A stretch of 64,000 nucleotides of DNA from Candidatus Thiomargarita nelsonii (GTDB lineage Bacteria; Pseudomonadota; Gammaproteobacteria; Beggiatoales; Beggiatoaceae), in contig JSZA02000005.1 in NCBI GenBank assembly GCA_000785145.2, positions 40,093-104,092 on the forward strand. The letters run 5' to 3'. Below are positions 28,701 to 35,330 of this stretch, in pieces. The notes beneath the pieces were generated by a model. The model ran no database searches and had not been told where the DNA came from. It was given only the letters and a program-made list of their open reading frames with translations. How positions within the stretch are numbered: the stretch's first letter is position 1; the number at the start of each line of letters is the position of its first letter. Both the position numbers and the translations under genes were made by a program.

Positions 28701-29011
28701 AAGGTTTTGCTCTGATGGGCATAGATTCATTGATGGCCATCGATTTGAGAAATCGCTTGCAAACCAAGCTCGGCAGATCGATGCCTTCAACTTTAGCTTT
28801 TAATTATCCAAACATTGAGTCGCTGGCTGGATATGTTTTCAATGAAGTGTTTGGCTCGGAGAAACCCACCCCAAAACCTAAGAACAGTGCCCCGCAAAAG
28901 CTTCAATCGGATGATGATTTGACTAAAAACATCACACGACTCTCTGAGCGCGACTTAGAAGTATTGATTGATGGAAAGCTCGGTGCTTTGAGGGAGGAGA
29001 ATTTATCATGA
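19748..29011 (+). CDS. Type I polyketide synthase with tandem FAAL domains (FAAL-FAAL-ACP-KS-AT-DH-KR-ACP)
   Basis: 3087 residues. Two fatty-acyl-AMP ligase domains, about 1-585 and 593-1165, each show YTSGSTGTPKG, the hinge GDLGF and KTSSGKIQR. Then: carrier protein (about 1186-1260, phosphopantetheine Ser in GLDSVTA); ketosynthase (about 1270-1700: DTACSSSL Cys, VEAHGTGT His, KTNIGHLE His); malonyl-type acyltransferase (about 1788-2085: GHSVGEY Ser, HAFHSP His); dehydratase (about 2146-2400) whose first motif reads HRVFKTTLFP, Lys replacing the usual Gly, with DAAFQ intact; ketoreductase (about 2680-2900: TGGMGGLGL, FSSISS, HYVAAN); second carrier (GIDSLMA, about 2990). No enoylreductase or thioesterase. 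It should activate a fatty acid as acyl-AMP, load it on the first carrier and extend it once. Two ligases in series is unusual and may reflect duplication. It is coupled to the next PKS by an ATGA overlap. Confidence 0.95.
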   Translation: MKHPSTLVELLRYRAQVEPDKTAYTFLLDGETEEISITYAQLDDKVRTIAGKLQNTIAAGDRALLLYPPGLDYIAAFLGCLFAGVVAVPTYPPRRNRADSRLAAIINDAQATAVLATTDILSDITQRLTHTPTLKNIHWISTDDLSFSYGSAWKVPTVHSKTLAFLQYTSGSTGTPKGVMVTHANLLYNQEMIKQAFGHTEKTTIVGWLPLFHDMGLIGNVLQPLYLGIPAILMSPMHFLQQPYRWLQAISRYKATTSGGPNFAYDLCVQKITPEQRAKLDLSTWENAFNSAEPIRADTLDRFATTFEPCGFVREAFYPCYGMAEATLFVSGGLKRAAPKVTQQTIVGCGQTWLDQKIVIVEPETFRPCQQVGEIWVSGPNVAQGYWNNSAEKTWKAYLADTGEGPFLRTGDLGFLKDGELFVTGRLKDLIIIRGRNYYPQDIEFTLENSYPILRKGSSAAFSVEVNGQERLVVVAEIERRFGPRRRARRQETTERRTGSDRRQIEVVPSLEPKRRLPLNVEEAINTIRQAVSEEHDVSVYAVLLLRVATIPKTSSGKIQRHACREQFLIDSLNIVGKWQQELPSRPSTAHQTLVELLRHRAQNQPDKHAYTFLKDGETEELSLTYAQLDKRVRTIAAKLQQISTAGERVLLLYPQGIDYIAAFFGCLYAAIIAVPTYPPRRNRPDPRIAAIVNDAQATLVLTTSKILSDITPRLAHTPELKDLQWIATDNLPDADNWQAPDIQPDTLAFLQYTSGSTGTPKGVMVSHGNLLHNLKDLDLGWEHTPDSVMLTWLPIFHDMGLIYGILQPLYKEFPCYLMAPTAFLQQPFRWLQAISRYGATHSAAPNFAYQLCVQRITPQQRATLELSRWRMALNAAEPVREETLKGFAKTFEPCGFNKAALCPGYGLAEATLKVTAVRHSDLPFLLTVQTEALAQHYVVKARAVEAAQTLVGCGLSEIDTQITIVNQETLMPCASDEVGEIWVSGASMAQGYWNRPVETEQTFRAFTATGEGPFLRTGDLGFLKEGELFVTGRLKDLIIIRGRNYYPQDIELTVENSYPQLRQGSSATFSVEVNGEERLVVAAEVERSFMPPRLPENADSRQLKIEEAINTIRQALSEQYDIPVYAVLLLRVATIPKTSSGKIQRSACREQFLAGSLNIVGEWRQDETPSQKPLSKDLGAHSAKSLQNWLLTKISEKLQIATTQIEVREPLARYGLDSVTAVSLSGELETWLERKLSPSLVYDYPSIQALAHYLAGEEQPEPIQQKTENEPIAIIGIGCRFPGGAKTPETFWQILRDGVDAIQEVPVSRWDINAFYEPDTPGKMNTRWGGFLDEVTAFDPQFFGITPREAESMDPQQRLLLEVSWEALENAGLAAEQLAGSQTGVFIGISSNDYIRLQTASGTGLDAYAGTGTTQCIAANRLSYQLDLHGPSWAMDTACSSSLVAIHHACQSLRQGESELALAGAVNLILSPELSIIFSAANMLSPDGRCKTFDADANGYVRGEGCGILVLKCLSDATRDGDNIVALIKGSAVNQDGRSNGLTAPNSLAQQAVIRQALANAGVAASQINYVEAHGTGTSLGDPIELNALKEVLMSDRSPEQPCYIGSVKTNIGHLEAAAGIAGLIKVVLSIQQQEIPAHLHLKTLNPHIAIADTPLSIPTERLPWPSTEKLAGVSSFGFGGTNAHVILASAPESKNTEVAGRLIERPKHLLTLSAKDEPALRALANAYVSYLQSHAQISLADVCFTANTGRSHFAHRIAVVTDSAEQLQEQLNALGTVVRAQSGNSPKIAFLFTGHGSQYVGMARQLYETQPFFRETLDVCNDILRPYLEKPLLSVIGEPEINETAYTQPALFALEYALAELWQSWGIEPDVVMGHSVGEYVAACIAGVFSLEDGLKLIAARGRLMQTLCDKGDMLVLSVDESKAAEIIQPYAQDVSIAAINGPENVVISGKHEAIESISATLSTDIKITRLPVSHAFHSPMMEPMLAEFERIAADVTYATPQIPLCSNVTGQLATDEIVTPAYWIRHVRQPVRFAASMETLYQQDYEIFLEIGPKPSLLGMGRLCLPEDVGTWLVSLRQGQENWQTLLQSLAELYVRGVFIDWTGFDEDYSRRRVILPTYPFQRKRYGLETADLRKPSVKNQGHPLLGQKRHSAPLKGQEIIFESQLQPSQPAFLAHHRVFKTTLFPAAAYLEMALAAGSTISEHLMLENVVIQQALILPEDEIKTVQLILTPEDSSAYSFNIFSLKIENEKPDWTCHVSGKIMEGQPETSTVDLAALQARCTEEIAVTDYYQQYKEKRGIYFGPSFQAIEKLWRHEGEAIGQIQLPKSLVLEATDFYLHPVLLDAAFQVLGAIFPDDGKTYLLVNIERLRVYRQPDFRLWSAARMRPVKDSQFLMADMRIFAEDGQLIATLEAIKLQKVNRQSLLAQDSLQDLLYEIEWQVQTASSPQRYEMLSQKAEETWLIFADSQGIGQQLATLVQAKGDIAILVFPGKTYEQIVEQTFRINPVNPADFQRLLLEAVETTHQPLTQVVHLWSLDAVGADTLTITDLETAQSNGCRSTLYLIQTLVQNSKQPDFCLVTQGTVPISNSQFPIPNIAQSPLWGMGKVIALEHPELNCVRVDLDPEVKADSNAQALFEEIRSKTPEDQIAFRDNARYVARLVRSSPPKPAQSVTLRQDATYLITGGMGGLGLRVAQWMIEQGAQHLVLTGRRGASSQVQDILTKMEQTGAQIIVARADVSQAANIAKVLTDIKASMPPLQGIIHAAGVPGFQTLEKLEWSTFESVLRPKVLGSWVLHQLTQEMNLDFFVNFSSISSVWGSKGQSHYVAANHFLDILSHYRRGLGLPALTINWGPWAGGGMMTTEVQSGLARQGIKLLQPELAIGALEYLLGTDRVQITVAQVDWNVFKPLYEVTGTRPLLEQITEVPTETDDDTSSVPNSTTILQHLENASAKERWEWLISYIQGEVAKIIGFPPSQLPDIQQGFALMGIDSLMAIDLRNRLQTKLGRSMPSTLAFNYPNIESLAGYVFNEVFGSEKPTPKPKNSAPQKLQSDDDLTKNITRLSERDLEVLIDGKLGALREENLS

Positions 29012-32000
29012 ACGATATTAACAAGCCATTGTCTCCTTTACAGCGTGCAGCTTTAGTCATTGAAAAAATGCAGACAAAGCTTGATGCCCTGGAGTACGCA
29101 AAAAATGAACCAATCGCAATCATTGGTTTGAGTGGCCGGTTTCCTGGAAATGCCGACGATGTGCAAGCATTCTGGCGATTATTGCATGAGGGTGTGGATG
29201 CCATCACCCAAGTGCCACCCGGACGCTGGAACACTGATGATTTAAAAATGGACACAAGCTCTGGTGGCTTTTTGCAGCATATCGACTTGTTTGATCCCCA
29301 ATTTTTTGGCATTTCTCCCAGAGAGGCGGTGAGTATGGATCCACAGCACCGTTTGTTGCTAGAAGTGAGTTGGGAAGCACTAGAAAACGCTGGTCAGACT
29401 CGGGAACGATTAGTGGGGACCCGCAGCGGCGTTTTTGTCGGCATAACCTTGAATGAATACAGTCGACAATTTGATTTATCTGATTCAAATAAACTGGATG
29501 TTTATTACATCACTGGCAACGTGCTTAACGCAGCGGCCGGACGTCTCTCTTATACATTAGGTATGCAAGGGCCAAGTATGGCAATAGACACGGCCTGTTC
29601 GTCTTCGTTGGTGGCGGTTCATCAAGCTTGCCAAAGTTTACGCAATGGCGACTGTGACTTAGCCTTGACGGGCGGTGTGAACTTGATCTTGTCACCCATT
29701 ACGATGATCGCTTTATCTCAGGCGAATATGCTGGCACCCGATGGTCGTTGTAAAACATTTGATGCGGCGGCGGATGGCTTAGGGCGGGGAGAAGGCTGTG
29801 GCATTATTGTGCTGAAGCGATTTTCAGATGCGAGAGCGGATGGAGATAATATCCTAGCGCTGATTCGTGGCTCGGCGGTCAATCAGGATGGTGCCAGTAG
29901 TGCCCTCACCGTGCCGAATGGCGTTGCTCAACAACACCTGATTCGCCAAGCATTGGAAAATGCCAAAGTTGCCCCCTCTGAGGTGGATTATGTGGAGGCA
30001 CACGGTACCGGAACTGCCTTGGGGGATCCCATTGAGGTGGGTGCCTTGGCGTCGGTATTGGGTGAGGGGCGTTTGCCCAGCCAACCTGTGATGCTAGGCT
30101 CCGTCAAGACTAATGTAGGTCATCTGGAATCAGCTTCTGGTGTGACTGGCCTCATTAAGGTGGTGCTGGCCTTACAACATGAAGAGATTCCCCCTCATTT
30201 ACATTTCAAGCAACCCAATCCACATATCCCTTGGGATGAATTGCCGCTGAAGGTGCTTACTGAACCGACACCTTGGCCTTCTGGGGAAAAACGGCGGATT
30301 GCGGGAGTCAGTTCTTTTGGTATCAGTGGCACTAATGCCCATCTGGTGCTGGAAGAGGCACCAAAAACTGCTCAAGTTTCGGCGAATTCTGTGGAACGTC
30401 CTTTACATTTGCTGACGCTGTCTGCAAAAACCGCTGCCGCGCTTAAACAGTTAGCCGCTCGCTATGAAAAACACCTCGCCACTCATCCGACTTTGGCATG
30501 GGCCGATATTTGCTTTAGTGCCAACACTGGCCGTTCTCATTTTAATCATAGATTGGGGGTGGTAGCGAGTTCTGTGGCGCAAGCACGGGATAAATTGACA
30601 GCTTTCATTGAAGGGCAAACCGCTATCACTGCTGTTTTCCAAAATACAGTCACCCGTCAGCCGCACAAGATCGCTTTCCTGTTTACGGGGCAAGGTTCAC
30701 AATATGTTGATATGGGGCGACAACTTTATGAAACGCAGCCCACTTTCCGCCAAACGCTTGAGCGTTGTGATGAAATTCTGCACCCTTATTTGGAAAAACC
30801 GCTGCTTTCAGTTATCAGTGATCAGGTGCTCAATGAAACGGCTTATACTCAACCGGCCTTGTTTGCCCTAGAATATGCCCTCGCCAAATTATGGCAATCT
30901 TGGGGCATTGAACCTGATGTGGTCATGGGACATAGTGTTGGAGAATATGTTGCCGCTTGTATCGCCGGGGTTTTTAGTTTAGAAGATGGGCTCAAATTGA
31001 TAGCAGCGCGGGGGCATTTAATGCAAACGCTTTGTGACAAAGGTGATATGCTTGTGCTGTCGGTGGATGAGACAAAAGCCGCCGAGATCATTCAACCCTA
31101 CGCGCAAGACGTGTCCATCGCGGCCATTAATGGGCAAAAAAATGTGGTCATTTCTGGCAAGCACGACGCTATAGCCGCCCTAAGCAGCGAAACAGACATC
31201 AAAACAAAACTTTTGCCCGTGTCCCATGCCTTCCACTCTCCCATGATGGTACCGATGTTAGCTGAATTTGAGCGCCAATGTACCCATGAGGTGACTTACA
31301 CCACACCTCAAATACCCCTATGTTCTAATGTCACCGGACAAATGGCGAGGGAGGAAATAGCCAGCCCAGCATACTGGTGTCGTCATGTGCTTCAACCGGT
31401 GCGCTTTGCCGCGAGTATGGAGACACTTTATCAACAAGGCTATGAAATATTTTTGGAAATTGGGCCGAAACCGTCCTTGTTGAGTATGGCGCGTCAGTGC
31501 CTCCCCGAAGGAGTGGGAACTTGGCTGGTGAGTTTGCGTCAAGGACAAGAAGATTGGCAACCATTGCTCCAAAGTTTGGCAGAATTATATGTGCGTGGTG
31601 TGCCCATCGATTGGTCTGGTTTTGAGAAAGATTATCTGCGTCGCAAGGTAGCATTGCCAACCTATCCCTTCCAGCGTCAGTCTTATTGGTTTGATACAAC
31701 TCAAAATAGAGACACAAAAACTGCCTTCTTACCACAGACTTCTATTTTTAATCTCCTGCAACCGGGGAAGACAGAACAGTTAACGCGCCAGTTAAAACAG
31801 CTTGAACAATTCTCAGAAGCTGAAATAAAACTATTACCTAGATTGCTGGAAAGTTTGGCTAAACAATATCAGCAAGAAGTCACAGCAGATACTATTAAGG
31901 ATTGGCTCTATCAAATAGAATGGCAATCTCAACCACGTTCGTCAGCCACATCAGCAGAAATTCAGTCAGCGGATCGTTGGCTGATTTTTGCTGACCAAGG

Positions 32001-33732
32001 TGGTGTGGGACAAGCTTTAGCTGAATTTTTAGAAACTCGTGGTCAGTATTGTGTTTTGGTTTATGCGGGCAAGGTGCCAGCTAAGGCCTCAAATCTGACT
32101 GCTTGGCATATCAATCCGATGCGACTTGCCGACTTTAAACGTCTGTTCAATGAAGAAAAAATCAGTGGTATAAGCCATATCATTCACCTGTGGAGTTTAG
32201 ATGCTGCCTTATCAGAGGAATTGAGCCTGTCAGCGTTAGAGCAAGCGCAACAATTAAATTGTGGTAGTGTGTTGCATTTGGTGCAGACACTCTGCCCGCA
32301 GAATAAATCCGTATTACCTCGCCTTTGGCTAGTGACACGAGGGGCTGTGCCAATCGGACAACACCCTTTGAGTCTGGCACAATCGCCACTATGGGGATTG
32401 GGTAAAGTGGTTGCCCTAGAACACCCTGAATTTTGGGGGGGTATGTTAGATCTGTCCCCTGATGCCACTTTTGATGAGACTGGAATGCTATTGGCGGTGA
32501 TTCAAGATTCACAAGGTGAAGATCATATTGCCTTTCGGAATGGACAACGTTATGTGGCTCGCCTGGTTGCGAAACCCCCTGAGCTTCGTTCTTCTGTTGG
32601 ATTCGATGCACATTATACCTACCTCATTACAGGCGGTTTAGGTGCTTTGGGGCTTAAGGTGGCTCAATGGATGGTAGCGCAAGGTGTACGGTATTTGGTT
32701 TTAACCGGGCGGCATGGTGCTTCCACCAATCAAGCACAAGAAACCTTGAAGCAACTGGAACAGGCGGGTGCTCAAGTGCGAGTTGCTAAAGCGGATGTTG
32801 CTAATCAGGAAGATATGAGTAGGGTGTTTGCAGAGATGGAGGCTGAGATGCCACCACTACGCGGCATTATTCATGCGGCGGGTCTCCTTGATGATGGTGT
32901 GCTGCACCAGCAAAACTGGGAACGTTTCAAACGAGTAATGGCACCCAAGGTTGCTGGCAGTTGGCATCTGCACACTTTGACTCAAGAGCAGCAGTTGGAT
33001 TTTTTTGTGTGTTTTTCCTCAATTGCGTCATTACTGGGCTCACCCGGTCAAGGGAATTACGCGATGGCCAATGCTTTCATGGATGCCTTAACTTACTACC
33101 GTCAAGCACAAGGTCTACCCAGTTTGAGTATCAACTGGGGTCCTTGGGCGGGTACCGGCATGGCCGCAAACTTAGACCACGGCCGTTTTGCTGACAGGGG
33201 CATAAAGACCTTGCAGCCAGATATGGCGATTGCTGCCTTGGAATACCTGCTGGGAACAGATTGTGTACAATCCAGTGTGCTTGAAGTAGATTGGAATCTG
33301 TTCAAAGCATTCTATGAAGCGACAGAAAGGTGGTCACTGTTAGAACAATTGACAGAGGTGCCTACTGAGAGGGGTACCGAGTCCGTGCCAAAGTCAACAA
33401 CGATTTTACAAGACTTGGAAAACGCATCGGCAAAGGAGCGTTGGGAATGGTTAATTTCTTACCTTCAAGGAGAAGTGGCCAAAATTCTAGGATTTCCACC
33501 TTCCCAGTTACCAGACATCCAGCAAGATTTTGCTCTGATGGGCATAGATTCATTGATGGCCATCGATTTGAGAAATCGCTTGCAAACCAAGCTCGGCAGA
33601 TCGATGCCTTCAACTTTAGCTTTTAATTATCCAAACATTGAGTTGCTGGCTGAATATGTCTTCAATCAAGTGTTGGGCTTGGAGAAAACCACCAAAAAAC
33701 CTAAGGCCAAAGAGTCACGTTCCATCGGATGA
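29008..33732 (+). CDS. Type I polyketide synthase module (KS-AT-KR-ACP)
   Basis: 1574 residues. A short N-terminal docking helix (SPLQRAALVIEKMQTKLDAL) is followed by a ketosynthase (about 34-450: DTACSSSL, VEAHGTGT, KTNVGHLE), a malonyl-type acyltransferase (about 554-860: GHSVGEY, HAFHSP), a ketoreductase (about 1200-1400: TGGLGALGL, FSSIAS, NYAMAN) and a carrier protein (GIDSLMA, about 1510). There is no dehydratase, so this module should leave a beta-hydroxyl. Its start overlaps the first PKS stop. The 3' end (about 33395-33650) is nearly identical to 28585-28840, and the acyltransferase regions are also very similar, pointing to duplication or gene conversion. The tail is cut by a frameshift (ends KAKESRSIG), where the third acyltransferase relic is joined. 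Confidence 0.95.
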   Translation: MNDINKPLSPLQRAALVIEKMQTKLDALEYAKNEPIAIIGLSGRFPGNADDVQAFWRLLHEGVDAITQVPPGRWNTDDLKMDTSSGGFLQHIDLFDPQFFGISPREAVSMDPQHRLLLEVSWEALENAGQTRERLVGTRSGVFVGITLNEYSRQFDLSDSNKLDVYYITGNVLNAAAGRLSYTLGMQGPSMAIDTACSSSLVAVHQACQSLRNGDCDLALTGGVNLILSPITMIALSQANMLAPDGRCKTFDAAADGLGRGEGCGIIVLKRFSDARADGDNILALIRGSAVNQDGASSALTVPNGVAQQHLIRQALENAKVAPSEVDYVEAHGTGTALGDPIEVGALASVLGEGRLPSQPVMLGSVKTNVGHLESASGVTGLIKVVLALQHEEIPPHLHFKQPNPHIPWDELPLKVLTEPTPWPSGEKRRIAGVSSFGISGTNAHLVLEEAPKTAQVSANSVERPLHLLTLSAKTAAALKQLAARYEKHLATHPTLAWADICFSANTGRSHFNHRLGVVASSVAQARDKLTAFIEGQTAITAVFQNTVTRQPHKIAFLFTGQGSQYVDMGRQLYETQPTFRQTLERCDEILHPYLEKPLLSVISDQVLNETAYTQPALFALEYALAKLWQSWGIEPDVVMGHSVGEYVAACIAGVFSLEDGLKLIAARGHLMQTLCDKGDMLVLSVDETKAAEIIQPYAQDVSIAAINGQKNVVISGKHDAIAALSSETDIKTKLLPVSHAFHSPMMVPMLAEFERQCTHEVTYTTPQIPLCSNVTGQMAREEIASPAYWCRHVLQPVRFAASMETLYQQGYEIFLEIGPKPSLLSMARQCLPEGVGTWLVSLRQGQEDWQPLLQSLAELYVRGVPIDWSGFEKDYLRRKVALPTYPFQRQSYWFDTTQNRDTKTAFLPQTSIFNLLQPGKTEQLTRQLKQLEQFSEAEIKLLPRLLESLAKQYQQEVTADTIKDWLYQIEWQSQPRSSATSAEIQSADRWLIFADQGGVGQALAEFLETRGQYCVLVYAGKVPAKASNLTAWHINPMRLADFKRLFNEEKISGISHIIHLWSLDAALSEELSLSALEQAQQLNCGSVLHLVQTLCPQNKSVLPRLWLVTRGAVPIGQHPLSLAQSPLWGLGKVVALEHPEFWGGMLDLSPDATFDETGMLLAVIQDSQGEDHIAFRNGQRYVARLVAKPPELRSSVGFDAHYTYLITGGLGALGLKVAQWMVAQGVRYLVLTGRHGASTNQAQETLKQLEQAGAQVRVAKADVANQEDMSRVFAEMEAEMPPLRGIIHAAGLLDDGVLHQQNWERFKRVMAPKVAGSWHLHTLTQEQQLDFFVCFSSIASLLGSPGQGNYAMANAFMDALTYYRQAQGLPSLSINWGPWAGTGMAANLDHGRFADRGIKTLQPDMAIAALEYLLGTDCVQSSVLEVDWNLFKAFYEATERWSLLEQLTEVPTERGTESVPKSTTILQDLENASAKERWEWLISYLQGEVAKILGFPPSQLPDIQQDFALMGIDSLMAIDLRNRLQTKLGRSMPSTLAFNYPNIELLAEYVFNQVLGLEKTTKKPKAKESRSIG

Positions 33733-34618
33733 TGAGTTGAATCTTGCCGCTCATCCGACTTTGGCATGGGCCGATATTTGCTTTAGTGCCAACACTGGCC
33801 GTTCTCATTTTAATCATAGATTGGGGGTGGTAGCGAGTTCTGTGGCGCAAGCACGGGATAAATTGACAGCTTTCATTGAAGGGCAAACGGCTATCAGCGG
33901 TGTTTTCCAAAACACCGTCACCCCGCACAAGCTCGCTTTTCTGTTTACGGGGCTGGGCTCAGAATATATTAATATGGGGCGGCAACTTTATGAGACTCAA
34001 CCGACTTTTCGGCAATCGCTTGATCGTTGTGATGAAATTCTGGGCTTGGAAAAACCGCTGCTTTCAGTTTTCAGTGAACAGATGCTCAATGAAACTGCCC
34101 TATTTGCCCTAGAATATGCGCTCGCCAAATTATGGCAATCTTGGGGCATTGAACCTGATGTTGTTATGGGGCATAGTGTTGGTGAATATGTTGCCGCTTG
34201 TATCGCTGGGGTTTTTAGTTTAGAAGATGGCCTAAAATTGATAGCGGCGCAGGCTGAGTTTGAACGGATAGCCGCCGAGGTGACTTACGCCACGCCTCAA
34301 ATACCTCTGTGTTCTAATGGACAACTGGTAAGGGATGATATTGCAACGCCAGCCTACTGGTCTCGTCTTATGCGTCAACCGGTGCGTTTTGCGGCGCGTT
34401 TGTGCCTCCCCGAAGGCGTGGGAACTTTGCTGGTGAGTTTGCGTCAAGGAGAGCCGGATTGGCAACAATTACTCCAGAGTTTGGGTGAATTGTATGTGCG
34501 TGGTGTGTCGGTCGATTGGTCTGGTTTTGATCAGGATTATTCGCGCATGCGTATTGAGTTGCCGACGTATCCTTTTCAGAGGCAAAGGTATTGGATTGAT
34601 TTTACAAAGGATTTCTAG
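33733..34618 (+). pseudogene. Acyltransferase remnant of a third PKS module
   Basis: An open frame continuing from about 33710 (SDDELN, like the tail of the first PKS) straight into the linker and acyltransferase of a PKS module (LAAHPTLAWADICF through YWIDFTKDF). Relative to the second PKS it lacks several blocks: a few residues in HPY and AYTQP, about 70-80 residues after LKLIAA including the HAFHSP catalytic His, and about 25-30 residues after FAA. The Ser motif GHSVGEYVAA remains. With the His gone it cannot be an active acyltransferase. The first 140 bases are nearly identical to 30482-30620. All deletions happen to keep the frame open. No ketosynthase or carrier accompanies it. Confidence 0.85.
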
Positions 34619-34647
34619 AAATCCTATTTTTTTTTAAAATAGGATTT
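34619..34647. terminator. AT-rich hairpin after the PKS cluster
   Basis: Perfect 12-bp arms AAATCCTATTTT and AAAATAGGATTT with a five-T loop, immediately after the stop codon. The same hairpin sequence recurs at 53538, 57230 and 59451, so it is a repeat family that may also terminate transcription in both directions. Confidence 0.55.
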
Positions 34648-34653
34648 CTTTGA

Positions 34654-35090
34654 ATTCCCGAAACAACTGAATAACATTTTTCGACGAGGTTTAGCTTCGC
34701 TTACTTCGTTGCGGGAAATCCGCTCCGCTCCATTCCCGAAACAACTGATTTTCGACGAGGTTTAGCTTCGCTTACTTCGTTGCGGGAAATCCGCTCCGCT
34801 CCATTCCCGAAACAACTGATTTTCGAGGTTTAGCTTCGCTTACTTCGTTGCGGGAAATCCGCTCCGCTCCATTCCCGAAACAACTGATTTTCGAGGTTTA
34901 GCTTCGCTTACTTCGTTGCGGGAAATCCGCTCCGCTCCATTCCCGAAACAACTGATTTTCGAGGTTTAGCTTCGCTTACTTCGTTGCGGGAAATCCGCTC
35001 CGCTCCATTCCCGAAACAACTGATTTTCGAGGTTTAGCTTCGCTTACTTCGTTGCGGGAAATCCGCTCCGCTCCATTCCCGAAACAACTG
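34654..35090. repeat. Tandem array, 68-bp unit, about six copies
   Basis: Units begin ATTCCCGAAACAACTG at 34654, 34732, 34803, 34871, 34939, 35007 and 35075. The last four intervals are exactly 68 bp; the first two are 78 and 71 bp with small insertions. Each unit holds GGTTTAGCTTCGCTTACTTC and the dyad-forming GCGGGAAATCCGCTCCGC. Neighbouring units are essentially identical, indicating recent expansion. No gene is encoded. Confidence 0.95.
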
Positions 35091-35130
35091 AAAAATGGGC
35101 ACCCTTCAATTATATCTATCGAAACAGTTT

Positions 35131-35320
35131 GTTGTTTCGGGAATGGAGCGACTTTCCCGAAACTATAGGCTTTTGCATAGCAGTCCAATATATTTTGTTG
35201 TTTCGGGAATTTCGCTGCGCGGATTTCCCGAAACTATAGGCTTTGATTTTGTTGTTTCGGGAATTTCGCTGCGCGGATTTCCCGAAACTATAGGCTTTTG
35301 CATAGCAGTCCAATATATTG
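35131..35320. repeat. Inverted-repeat units GTTGTTTCGGGAAT...TTCCCGAAAC
   Basis: Three consecutive hairpin units, each of the form TTGTTTCGGGAATTTCGCTG joined to CGCGGATTTCCCGAAACTA and then ATAGGCTTT, spaced by GCATAGCAGTCCAATATATT. The array is a relative of the 68-bp units and of the final 150 bases of the window, and it ends about ten bases before the stop codon of the kinase gene. Confidence 0.9.
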
Positions 35321-35330
35321 TCGCACATCG

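Noticed and set aside
32180..32611. Antisense frames within the PKS genes
   Set aside because: Several open frames lie opposite the modules, but all are shadows of conserved PKS coding sequence.
34654..35090. Regular repeats resembling a CRISPR array
   Set aside because: The 68-bp units abut each other with no unique spacers, and no cas gene is present; it is a plain tandem repeat.
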